This document shows, piece by piece, positions 1 to 6,506 of a DNA stretch of 15,677 bases. The notes under the pieces are model-generated. The model had not been told where the DNA came from and did not search any database. It saw only the letters and a program-made list of their open reading frames with translations. A program made the translations under genes and the position numbers. Position 1 is the stretch's first letter. Each line of letters starts with the position of its first letter. The stretch comes from JBASRP01 sp044866075 (GTDB taxonomy: Bacteria > Actinomycetota > AC-67), in contig JBIOTQ010000042.1 in the NCBI GenBank assembly GCA_044866075.1, forward strand, positions 1 to 15,677. Direction: 5' to 3'.

Positions 1-422
1 GCGGCGGCCGAGAAGCGCATCATCAGCACCGCGCCGATCGCGAAGTTGGGGGCGACGAAGACGTTGGACTCGCTCCCCTCCTCTTCGATGAGGGCGCGGA
101 TCTCGTCGAGGTCGGCGGCGGTGATCCCGGTCGTCCCGACGACAACGTGGACCGCGTGGCGGACGCACCAGCGAACGTCATCCATCACGGAATCGGGATG
201 GGTGAAGTCGACGGCGACGTCGACCTCGGCGTCGGTCAGCGCGTCCAGCTCGTCGGAGACCGTCACCTTCAGATCCGAGTGGCCGATCAGCGCGCCCACC
301 GATTCGCCGGCGCCGTTCACATCGACGGCCGCGACGAGGACGCACTCCGGGTCTTCGGCGACGGCGCGACAGACCTCGCGGCCCATGCGGCCGTACGCTC
401 CGATCACGCCGACGCGGATCAC
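1..422 (-). CDS. dapB: 4-hydroxy-tetrahydrodipicolinate reductase, N-terminal part (runs off the window)
   Basis: DapB reduces 4-hydroxy-tetrahydrodipicolinate with NAD(P)H in the cytosolic lysine/diaminopimelate pathway. About 140 residues are visible. The Rossmann nucleotide-binding motif GVIGAYGRMGR is at about 5-15, followed by DFTHPDSV near 73-80, VGTTG near 97-101 and APNFAIGAVLMM near the window edge; all are DapB hallmarks. The C-terminal catalytic and tetramer domain lies outside, so the active-site His and Lys cannot be checked. I chose the GTG at 422 because the Rossmann strand follows at once and no ATG fits. It begins 10 bases after the stop of the M16 peptidase. There is no Shine-Dalgarno sequence, but a TAGCAT hexamer ends 7 bases upstream, so it may be transcribed as a leaderless message as well as from the operon. 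Family assignment is secure; the exact start is less so. Confidence 0.93.
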   Translation of the reverse strand, partial: MIRVGVIGAYGRMGREVCRAVAEDPECVLVAAVDVNGAGESVGALIGHSDLKVTVSDELDALTDAEVDVAVDFTHPDSVMDDVRWCVRHAVHVVVGTTGITAADLDEIRALIEEEGSESNVFVAPNFAIGAVLMMRFSAA

Positions 423-429
423 GTCAGGG

Positions 430-435
430 ATGCTA
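430..435 (-). promoter_or_regulatory. Candidate -10 box (TAGCAT) for dapB
   Basis: TAGCAT on the minus strand overlaps the TAG stop of the upstream peptidase gene and ends 7 bases before the GTG of dapB. That spacing would put the transcription start at or next to the start codon. There is no Shine-Dalgarno sequence in the 10-base gap and no recognisable -35. The same hexamer occurs upstream of rpsO. This is inference from position and sequence only. Confidence 0.35.
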
Positions 436-1695
436 CGCCACGAACCGGTCGAAGTCCCGGCCGCCGGACGGACCCACGACGGCCAGCGCCCACGCCTGGG
501 AGCCAAAGGTTTCGCGCGCGACGGCGGACACGTCCTCGGACGTCACCGCGTCGATGCGCTCGATCATCTCGTCCGGCGAGAGGATCTCGCCGTGGCACAG
601 CTCGCCCTTGCCGAGGCGCGACATGCGTCCGCTCGTGTCCTCGAGGCTGAGGACGATGCTGCCTTTGAGGTGTCCCTTCCCGCGCTGCAGCTCCTCGTCG
701 CTGATGCCGTCTTGCAGGACCGAATCGATCTGCTCGCGGATGAGACCGAGGACCTCCTCCGCGCGCTCCGGCCCGGTCGCGGCGTAGATCGACGTGAGTC
801 CGGCCTCCGCGTACGACGAGTGGTTCGAGTACACCGCGTAAACGAGTCCGCGCTTCTCGCGGATCTCCTGGAAAAGCCGAGACGACATCCCGCCGCCGAG
901 CGCGACATTGAGGATGCCGAGCGCCCAGCGCCGCGGATCGTTGCGCGAGACCCCGGCCGATCCGTAGACGAGATGCGTCTGCTCGATCGGCCGCTCGAGC
1001 ACGGTCACGCGACCGTGGAAGGGCGGCGCCTCGTCGCCGGAGCGCGCCGGGCGTTGCGGCCCCGCCGGCGCGTCGCGGAACGCTTTCTGGACACCCTCGA
1101 CCACGTCGCCGTGCTCGAGCGAGCCGGCGGCGGCGATCACGAGGTTCCCCGGCTTGTAGTGCAGTCGCCAGTAGGCGTCGATCTCGTCGCGGTGCATCGC
1201 CGAGATCGTGTCCGAGCGTCCCTGAACGCGCCGTCCGAGCGGGTGCTCGCCCCAGATCGCCTCCGTGAACAGGTCGTAGACGATGTCGTCCGGCGCGTCC
1301 TCGTGCATCGAGATCTCTTCGAGCACGACGGATCGCTCGGAATCCACGTCCTCCTCGCGCAGCAAGGAGTTCTGGACCATGTCGGCGATGATCTCGACCG
1401 ACATCGGCAGGTCCTCATCGAGGGTCCGCGCGTAGAAGCACGTGAACTCCTTCGCGGTGAAGGCGTTCGTGTCGCCGCCGACGGCGTCGAACGCCTCGGC
1501 GATGTCCTTCGCGCTACGCGCCGGCGTCCCTTTGAACAGCAGATGCTCGAGGAAGTGCGTCGCGCCGGAGAGCTCCGGCTGCTCGTCGCGCGAGCCGGCC
1601 CCGACCCACGCGCCGAAGGTGACGGAGCGGACCTCCGGCATCCGCTCCGTCAGGATGCGGATGCCGGAATCGAGGTCGGTCCGCTCGTAGCGCAC
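433..1695 (-). CDS. M16 family zinc metallopeptidase (processing-peptidase-like)
   Basis: About 420 residues from the GTG at 1695, the usual length of single-chain bacterial M16B peptidases (pitrilysin/mitochondrial processing peptidase fold). The inverted zinc motif HFLEH is at 47-51, and the third ligand is the second Glu of LEEI at 127, 76 residues after the last His, the spacing known for M16. The C-terminal half has the substrate-binding signature GGGMSSRLFQEIREKRG followed by LVYAVYS. It is therefore expected to be catalytically active. No signal peptide or membrane segment is visible, so it is probably cytosolic; the substrate is unknown. The frame stays open to 1815 over the pnp tail, but residues before 1695 are low-complexity shadow. 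The GTG lies 4 bases after the pnp stop with GGAG about 7 bases ahead. A gene of this family after pnp and before dapB is common in high-GC Gram-positives (often called pepR). Confidence 0.93.
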   Translation of the reverse strand: MRYERTDLDSGIRILTERMPEVRSVTFGAWVGAGSRDEQPELSGATHFLEHLLFKGTPARSAKDIAEAFDAVGGDTNAFTAKEFTCFYARTLDEDLPMSVEIIADMVQNSLLREEDVDSERSVVLEEISMHEDAPDDIVYDLFTEAIWGEHPLGRRVQGRSDTISAMHRDEIDAYWRLHYKPGNLVIAAAGSLEHGDVVEGVQKAFRDAPAGPQRPARSGDEAPPFHGRVTVLERPIEQTHLVYGSAGVSRNDPRRWALGILNVALGGGMSSRLFQEIREKRGLVYAVYSNHSSYAEAGLTSIYAATGPERAEEVLGLIREQIDSVLQDGISDEELQRGKGHLKGSIVLSLEDTSGRMSRLGKGELCHGEILSPDEMIERIDAVTSEDVSAVARETFGSQAWALAVVGPSGGRDFDRFVA

Positions 1696-1699
1696 GCCG

Positions 1700-4045
1700 T
1701 TACTCCGCGGGGGCGTCCTCTGAACGGGACTCCCGCGGCGCGGCGCCGTCGCCGCCTTCGGCCCGCGGACCGCGGTCCCGGTCGCGTCCCCCGCGATCCC
1801 GGTCCCGGCCGCCACGGCCGCGGTCGCGTCCTCCGCGGCCGCGGTCGCCGCGGTCCTCGCGGGGGCGTTCCGGCGGCTCGTACGCCTCGTTGGTCTCCGG
1901 GTCGATCGGTGCGAGCGAGATCTTCCCCGCGCGCTCGTCGATCCGCATGACCTGCACCTCGATCTCCTGGCCCATCTCGAGCACCTCGGACGGATGCCCG
2001 ATGCGCTTCTTGCCGAGCCCGAGCTTCGAGACGTGCAGCAGCCCGTCCTTGCCGCCGGGGATCGACACGAACGCGCCGAAGTCGGTGATGCCCGCGACCT
2101 TGCCCATGTAGCGCGTGCCGATCTCCGGCATGACGGGGTTCGCGATCTCCTGGATGCGGCGCTGCGCTTCCGCCGCGCCCTCGCCGCCCTTGGAGGCGAT
2201 GAAGATGCGACCGTCGTCCTGGATGTCGATCTCGGCGCCGGTGTCGGCCTGGATCTCGTTGATCTTCTTGCCCTTCGGGCCGATCACCTCGCCGATCTTG
2301 TCCACCGGGATCTGGATCGTGATGATGTGCGGCGCGAGCGGCGACAGTTCCGACCGCGGCGCCGGCAGCGCCGTCTTGATCACGTCGAGGATCTGCAGAC
2401 GCGCCTGCTTCGCCTGTCCCAGCGCCTGCCCGAGCACGTCCGCCGGGATCCCCGTCAGCTTCGTATCGAGCTGCAGCGCGGTCACGAAGTCCTTCGTCCC
2501 GGCGACCTTGAAGTCCATGTCGCCGTACGCGTCCTCCGCACCGAGGATGTCGGTCAGCGTGACGTACTCGTCCCCCTCGTGGATCAGGCCCATCGCGATC
2601 CCGGCCACGAGGTCGTAGATCGGTACGCCGGCGTCCATCAGAGACAGCGTCGACCCGCAGACCGACGCCATCGACGTCGAGCCGTTCGACGACAGCACCT
2701 CGGACACGACGCGCAGCGCGTACGGGAACTCGTCCTCCGGCGGGATCACCGGCAGGAGCGCGCGCTCGGCGAGCGCCCCGTGGCCGATCTCGCGCCGCTT
2801 CGGGCCCCGCATGAAGCCCGTCTCGCCGGTCGAGAACGGTGGGAAGTTGTAGTGGTGCATGTACCGCTTCGACTCCTCGGGATCGATCGTGTCGATCATC
2901 TGCTCCATGCGGAGCATCCCGAGCGTCGCGATCGACAACACCTGCGTCTCACCGCGCTGGAACAAGCCCGTGCCGTGCGCGCGCGGCAGCAACGTGACCT
3001 CTGCCGAGAGCGGACGGATCTCGTCGGCCTTGCGGCCGTCGATGCGGAGCCCTTCCTCGATGATGCGTCTGCGGACGAGCTTCTTCGTGAGCGAGCGGTA
3101 GGCCGGCGAGAACTCCTTGTCGCGCTCGGCCAGTTCCTCGACCTCCCCGAGGGCCGACTTCACCTCGTCCTTCAGCGCGTCGAGCCGCGTCTCGCGCTCG
3201 GCCTTGTCGGCCACCTGTAGCGCTTCGGCGAGCTGAGACTTGGCGAGCTCCTCGACGCGCGTCATCACGTCGTCGCCGTACTCGGGGTACAGCGGGAACT
3301 CCCGGACGGGTTTCGCGGCGAGCTTCGCGAACTCGGCCTGCATCTCGCAGAACTCCCGGATCGGGCCCTTCACGAACTCGAGCCCCTCGGCGACGATGTC
3401 TTCCGTCGGCGCCGGGTGCCCGGCCTTGATGAGGTTCCACGCGCCGACCGTCGCTTCGGCCTCGACCATGATGATGTCGACGTCGCCCTTGCCGTTGAGG
3501 CCGCCGGCGACGACGAGGTCGAACGTGCACTCGTCGATCTCCTGGAACGTCGGGTTGGTGATCCAGCTGCCGCCCTTGTAGCCGAGCCGCAGTCCGGCCA
3601 GCGGGCCCTCGAACGGCATGCCGCCGAGGATCACGGCCATCGACGCGCCGGTGATCGAGATCACGTCCGGCTGGTTCGCCTGGTCCGCCGACAGGATCGT
3701 CGCGATGACGTGGACCTCGTTGCGGAAGCCCTTCGGGAAGGACGGCCGCAGAGGCCGGTCGATGAGCCGCGCCGTCAGGATCGCGTTCTCGGACGGACGG
3801 CCCTCGCGGCGGAAGAACGAGCCGGGGATCTTCCCGACGGCGTACATCCGCTCTTCGACGTCGACGGTCAGCGGGAAGAAGTCCAGCTGCTCCTTCGGGT
3901 TCTTCGACGCGACGGCGGTGACGAGCACCTGGGTGTCGCCGACCGATACCACGACGGCGCCGTCGGCGAGCCTGGCGAGCTTGCCGGAGTCGAAACGGTA
4001 GGTCTTGCCCTCGATCTCTCTCTCGAGGATGAACGGTGATGCCAT
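1700..4045 (-). CDS. pnp: Polyribonucleotide nucleotidyltransferase (PNPase)
   Basis: PNPase is a trimeric phosphorolytic 3'-5' exoribonuclease that degrades mRNA and can add heteropolymeric tails. The 781-residue protein has two RNase PH domains joined by a helical linker. The first carries FFRREGRPSE. The second carries GSTSMASVCGSTLSLMDAG and the active-site stretch DILGAEDAYGDMDFKVAG, containing the metal-binding and phosphorolysis Asp and Lys residues. A KH domain with GPKGK follows at about 575-640 and an S1 domain at about 643-720. The last 60 residues form a disordered tail rich in Arg, Gly and Asp (listed separately). The ATG at 4045 is fixed by a perfect AAGGAGG 8 bases upstream. 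pnp follows rpsO across a 208-base structured leader, the usual place for autoregulation by RNA cleavage. Four bases separate it from the downstream M16 gene. Confidence 0.98.
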   Translation of the reverse strand: MASPFILEREIEGKTYRFDSGKLARLADGAVVVSVGDTQVLVTAVASKNPKEQLDFFPLTVDVEERMYAVGKIPGSFFRREGRPSENAILTARLIDRPLRPSFPKGFRNEVHVIATILSADQANQPDVISITGASMAVILGGMPFEGPLAGLRLGYKGGSWITNPTFQEIDECTFDLVVAGGLNGKGDVDIIMVEAEATVGAWNLIKAGHPAPTEDIVAEGLEFVKGPIREFCEMQAEFAKLAAKPVREFPLYPEYGDDVMTRVEELAKSQLAEALQVADKAERETRLDALKDEVKSALGEVEELAERDKEFSPAYRSLTKKLVRRRIIEEGLRIDGRKADEIRPLSAEVTLLPRAHGTGLFQRGETQVLSIATLGMLRMEQMIDTIDPEESKRYMHHYNFPPFSTGETGFMRGPKRREIGHGALAERALLPVIPPEDEFPYALRVVSEVLSSNGSTSMASVCGSTLSLMDAGVPIYDLVAGIAMGLIHEGDEYVTLTDILGAEDAYGDMDFKVAGTKDFVTALQLDTKLTGIPADVLGQALGQAKQARLQILDVIKTALPAPRSELSPLAPHIITIQIPVDKIGEVIGPKGKKINEIQADTGAEIDIQDDGRIFIASKGGEGAAEAQRRIQEIANPVMPEIGTRYMGKVAGITDFGAFVSIPGGKDGLLHVSKLGLGKKRIGHPSEVLEMGQEIEVQVMRIDERAGKISLAPIDPETNEAYEPPERPREDRGDRGRGGRDRGRGGRDRDRGGRDRDRGPRAEGGDGAAPRESRSEDAPAE
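1772..1855 (-). repeat. In-frame Arg-Gly-Asp-rich repeat encoding the PNPase C-terminal tail
   Basis: About 84 bases of imperfect tandem repeat encode alternating RGRGGRD and RDRDRGG units at about PNPase residues 731-758, just after the S1 domain. The plus strand reads as repeated ccgcggccgcggtcgcg-like units. The peptide is highly charged and predicted disordered. Similar RG-rich tails bind RNA nonspecifically in other bacterial RNA enzymes, so an RNA- or partner-binding role is a reasonable inference. The repetitive DNA could expand or contract by slippage. Confidence 0.8.
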
Positions 4046-4053
4046 GACAGAAG

Positions 4054-4075
4054 CCTCCTTCGGGCGTCGTGCCCG
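4054..4075 (-). promoter_or_regulatory. pnp Shine-Dalgarno sequence with an abutting small hairpin
   Basis: AAGGAGG (4054-4060) sits 8 bases before the pnp ATG and is a perfect anti-16S match. Immediately upstream in the mRNA is CGGGC-ACGAC-GCCCG (4061-4075), a 5-bp stem with a 5-base loop that touches the Shine-Dalgarno sequence. The ribosome site itself is certain in sequence. A role for the hairpin in translation control is only inferred. Confidence 0.6.
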
Positions 4076-4111
4076 GTGGGTTCTGCCGGGGCGGGTCTCG
4101 ATTCAGGTGGG

Positions 4112-4170
4112 GTCAGTTCTCAGTGGTGGGCCACCAGTGTTTCGCTGGTAGCTCGCGACCGAGGACTGAC
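4112..4170 (-). ncRNA. Structured pnp leader, probable Actino-pnp RNA
   Basis: In the mRNA sense, GTCAGTCCTCGGT (4170-4158) pairs with ACTGAGAACTGAC (4124-4112) in a 13-position outer stem with one mismatch and one G-U pair. Inside it, GCTACCAG (4152-4145) pairs with CTGGTGGC (4137-4130) in an 8-bp stem with one G-U pair, closed by the 7-base loop CGAAACA. The stems are separated by a symmetric 5+5 internal loop. The element lies in the pnp 5' leader, exactly where the Actino-pnp motif is described in Actinobacteria and where enteric bacteria carry an RNase III/PNPase autoregulation stem. The pairing was read directly from the sequence. The Actino-pnp identity rests on position and overall shape, not on a covariance-model match. 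Confidence 0.6.
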
Positions 4171-4226
4171 GCCCTGGGACCGCTCCCGGCCTTTCGGTTG
4201 AACTCTTTCGTATCCCTTCTGTGAAG

Positions 4227-4249
4227 GAGGGGCGCTCGTCGCGCCCCTC
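4227..4249 (-). other. Intercistronic hairpin directly after rpsO
   Basis: GAGGGGCGC-GACGA-GCGCCCCTC forms a perfect 9-bp GC-rich stem with a 5-base loop, starting 4 bases after the rpsO stop. On the minus strand it is followed by CTTCACAG rather than a T-run, so it is not a classical intrinsic terminator. It may protect the rpsO 3' end, slow polymerase or serve as a processing site between rpsO and pnp. The stem is certain in sequence; the function is not. Confidence 0.55.
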
Positions 4250-4253
4250 GTGC

Positions 4254-4523
4254 TTACCGCCGGAGACCGAGACGCTCGATGAGCTCTCGATACTTGGCGA
4301 CGTTCTGCTTCTTGATGTACTCGAGCAGCCGGCGGCGCTTGCCGACCATCATCAACAAGCCGCGGCGCGAGTGGTGGTCCTTCTTGAACGACTTGAGGTG
4401 CTCCGTCAGGTCGTTGATCCGCTTGGTCAGAAGCGCGACCTGGACCTCCGCGGAGCCGGTGTCCTTCTCGTGGATCCGGTAATCGGAGATCAGGGGCTGT
4501 TTTTGCTCGGTGGTGAGTGGCAT
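4254..4523 (-). CDS. rpsO: 30S ribosomal protein S15
   Basis: At 89 residues this has exactly the usual bacterial S15 length. S15 is a primary 16S rRNA-binding protein that nucleates the platform of the small subunit. Family hallmarks are DTGSAEVQVALLTKRINDLTEHLK near 21-44, the KDHHSRRGLLMMVGKRRRLL segment near 48-67, and the ending Y..LIERLGLRR. It is the first gene of the rpsO-pnp pair; in this cluster type it usually follows ribF directly, but here two non-canonical genes intervene. The ATG at 4523 has no Shine-Dalgarno sequence. An extended -10 (TGGTAGCAT) ends 11 bases upstream, so the message probably has a leader of only a few bases. Two intercistronic structures follow before pnp. 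Confidence 0.97.
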   Translation of the reverse strand: MPLTTEQKQPLISDYRIHEKDTGSAEVQVALLTKRINDLTEHLKSFKKDHHSRRGLLMMVGKRRRLLEYIKKQNVAKYRELIERLGLRR

Positions 4524-4534
4524 GAGTCTCGCGC

Positions 4535-4543
4535 ATGCTACCA
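4535..4543 (-). promoter_or_regulatory. Candidate extended -10 promoter (TGGTAGCAT) for rpsO-pnp
   Basis: On the minus strand TGG-TAGCAT matches the TGn extended -10 plus a TANNNT hexamer. It ends 11 bases before the rpsO ATG, so transcription would start about 5 bases upstream of the start codon. No -35 is visible, which is tolerated with an extended -10. The rpsO-pnp pair needs its own promoter here because a convergent plus-strand gene separates it from ribF. Confidence 0.45.
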
Positions 4544-4596
4544 GAGCAGCGCAGACGCGGCGCAGGTGCCCTTTTCGTCCCGCTGTCAGCCGGCGG

Positions 4597-4602
4597 TATG
4601 CT
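4597..4602 (+). promoter_or_regulatory. Candidate -10 box (TATGCT) for the plus-strand membrane gene
   Basis: TATGCT lies 7 bases ahead of the ATG at 4610, the geometry of a leaderless actinobacterial message. It is about 55 bases from the divergent rpsO -10, so the short gap holds back-to-back promoters. No clear -35 is seen. This is position-based inference. Confidence 0.35.
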
Positions 4603-4609
4603 GTCCCAA

Positions 4610-5881
4610 ATGTCCGTGTCCGGGGGCGGCGGGCAGCACGAGGTTTCCTTGAAGCGCGTCATCTGGGGAGGCGCGTTCTCTTTCGCGCTTCCCTTCGGCA
4701 TCGGAGTCCTCGTCGCGCTCGGGCAGCCCGACAACGCCTGGCACGTCGACGGCTTGGGTCCGTTCCTCGCGGTCTGCGGAGGGCTGGCGGCCCTCGCCGC
4801 GTTCGGTGCGTACGTCGCGGGCGCGGAGCCCTTCGCGGTCGGTGCTATGGGGGGTGTTCCGATCGCGATCGGATCGATCATGCGGGACGGATCGGGCCTC
4901 GGCGCGCTCTTCGCGATCGGAGCGGGATTGATGGGCGGGTGGGCGGCGTGGGCATGGATGCCGAAACGCCGGAGCCCCTCACGCGCGCTTGCCGCACTTG
5001 CCGTCGTCACTATCGTCCTCGCGACACCGGTCGGCGTCTTCGCGCGCGTTCCACCGGGACCCGCGGCCCGGGCGATGTCGCGTGCACCAGTCCTCGCCAC
5101 GCTGACGCAAGGAACGTTCGGGCATGTTCTTTCCGGTCGGCCCGGACGCTTCCTCCAAGGCAGCTACATCGTTCGCATCGAAAAGTCCGGACTGGAGAGC
5201 TGGCGCGCCGTCGGTCTCATAAAAGTCCCACGCGAGTGCCGCTACCCGGAACGCACCGACGGAACCGACCTGCGGTGGCTTTACGACGTCGATTCGCGAC
5301 CCGCTCACTCGGGCGTCTTCGTCAGGAGCACGGATATAGAACGCGTTTGCTGGATCCTCGCCGATCGCGTGGCGGCAGGGGTCGCACCCGAGGGGACGGC
5401 GAGGATCACGACGACCGATGAGCGCGGACGCGTCGAGACCGTCCCCATCGGGATCGGCCGCTCGTACATCGTGACGTTGCAGCAGGCCACATTGGAGCCG
5501 TCACCCGGGCTCGTACGGATCTCGTTCTGGGACTCTCGGGGACGGCTCTTGGACGCCAGAGCGATCGCGGCTCTTGGGGAGTATGAGGAGCTCGCGCGCG
5601 CGTCCGGCCTCGCTCCGCCGATCGTGCCCGAGGACAAGCCTCTCTCACATACGGTGACCGTGTCGGCCTACATGCTGACGCCGGAAGAGTACCGCCGCTT
5701 CTGTCGCGCCGAGCCCCCGTACGGTGACGGGTTCATCAGCATGGCGATCGTCCGTCGCGACGACGGCGTGACCCGCGAGGTCGTGATCGGCTCGGGCATC
5801 CCGATCTCGTCGCATCACCCGACGCCCGACCCGCCGCTCGTGCGTCCCTCAAACGGGACGCCGTGTTTCCTCGAGAGCTAG
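4610..5881 (+). CDS. Unrecognised five-helix membrane protein with a C-terminal extracytoplasmic domain
   Basis: I do not recognise this family. From the ATG at 4610 it has 423 residues. Five hydrophobic segments lie at about 18-37, 49-71, 77-90, 96-116 and 127-145. Positive charges (SLKR before helix 1, PKRRSPSR between helices 4 and 5) put the N-terminus inside and the roughly 275-residue C-terminal region outside. That region carries four Cys (in PRECRYP, ERVCW, RRFCRAE and near the C-terminal end in TPCFLES), possibly two disulfides, and is predicted mostly beta. No catalytic motif is evident. Frame usage and GC match the neighbours and the frame is open to 5881. The start is uncertain: ATG at 4535 or 4598 and TTG near 4649 are alternatives; I prefer 4610 because a TATGCT box sits 7 bases upstream. 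It is divergent from rpsO, convergent with the broken PD40 gene, and the only plus-strand gene in the window. Confidence 0.72.
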   Translation: MSVSGGGGQHEVSLKRVIWGGAFSFALPFGIGVLVALGQPDNAWHVDGLGPFLAVCGGLAALAAFGAYVAGAEPFAVGAMGGVPIAIGSIMRDGSGLGALFAIGAGLMGGWAAWAWMPKRRSPSRALAALAVVTIVLATPVGVFARVPPGPAARAMSRAPVLATLTQGTFGHVLSGRPGRFLQGSYIVRIEKSGLESWRAVGLIKVPRECRYPERTDGTDLRWLYDVDSRPAHSGVFVRSTDIERVCWILADRVAAGVAPEGTARITTTDERGRVETVPIGIGRSYIVTLQQATLEPSPGLVRISFWDSRGRLLDARAIAALGEYEELARASGLAPPIVPEDKPLSHTVTVSAYMLTPEEYRRFCRAEPPYGDGFISMAIVRRDDGVTREVVIGSGIPISSHHPTPDPPLVRPSNGTPCFLES

Positions 5882-5960
5882 AGTGCGGGGCCGGGTCCGC
5901 CTCCCACGGAACCGTCTGACGTGTCTGACACCTTCGTGAGAGCGCTCGGACGCCGAGTCG

Positions 5961-6471
5961 TCACGGAACGTAGCGGCCGATCTCGGTTCGCCGGAGGAGC
6001 AGGAACTGCGGCGTCAGCCCTTCGGGACCGATGCGGTCAGGTTCGGGCGGGTCCTGGAGCATCGCGGCGAACTCCGTTAAGTCGCGCGCCGGGTCCGGCC
6101 GCAGCTGCATGCGGACGCCGTCGTGGTACTTGGCCTCGGTCCATGTTCGTGCCGCGCCACGAGTGGAACAGGATCACGTCGCCCTGCGGGCGCGAATCGG
6201 GCACCATGTTCGGGCCCAGCTGCCCGCACGTGAGGCACCGCTCGCCCGAGCCGTCGAGGTTCGCGATGTGGATCTGATTGGTGCCGTCGGCGTCGGCCTT
6301 GTGATGCAGGACGTGCTTCCCGTCGGGCATCCAGTCCGGCGCCTGGCCGAACGTGTACGAGTTCGTCGCGACCGAGAACGAGCGCGTCGATTGAGCGCCG
6401 GCCGCGTGCGGGACCGCTGCGGCCACGACCGCCGCGAGCAGACAGAGCCGGATCGCACGCATCCCCGTCAT
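5961..6471 (-). pseudogene. Remnant of a secreted PD40/TolB-like propeller protein (internal deletion and frameshift)
   Basis: The first frame (6471-6142, 110 residues) begins with a signal peptide: MTGMRAIRLC, a hydrophobic core and AGA before Gln27. It continues with PD40-like blades (APDWMPDGKHVLHH, TNQIHIANLDGSGERCLTCG, RPQGDVILFHSWRG). After Met110 that frame becomes Arg/Pro/Ala-rich shadow. The next frame, from 6140, encodes 59 plausible residues (TEAKYHDGVRMQL, DPARDLTEFAAMLQDPP, FLLLRRTEIGRYVP) ending in TGA at 5961-5963. One extra base near 6141 separates the frames. As I recall full-length relatives, they are several hundred residues with more blades between these parts, so the join looks like an out-of-frame internal deletion rather than a simple base error. 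No Shine-Dalgarno sequence or promoter box is evident. It lies 35 bases after ribF. An assembly join is the main alternative. Confidence 0.65.
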
Positions 6472-6506
6472 GGGGATTTGCCGCGGGAACCCTTTCTCCT
6501 GCTCGG

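Noticed and set aside
46..1950. A 634-codon plus-strand open frame opposite dapB, the M16 peptidase and the pnp end
   Set aside because: Low-complexity antisense shadow of three well-recognised minus-strand genes.
1994..3220. A 408-codon plus-strand open frame opposite pnp
   Set aside because: Arg/Asp/His-rich composition and no recognisable family; PNPase on the other strand is certain.
4224..4230. AAGGAGG on the plus strand, resembling a ribosome site
   Set aside because: Most of it is one arm of the intercistronic hairpin, and no credible plus-strand gene follows.
4120..5100. A 326-codon minus-strand open frame covering rpsO and the start of the plus-strand membrane gene
   Set aside because: It reads rpsO out of frame, and the rest is Ala/Pro/Thr-rich without hydrophobic or domain structure; rpsO in the other frame is unambiguous.
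5914..5929. Short direct repeat GTCTGAC-GT-GTCTGAC in the convergent gap, and a nearby 5-bp stem
   Set aside because: Too short to distinguish from chance; no T-run on either strand, so no terminator is supported for either convergent gene.
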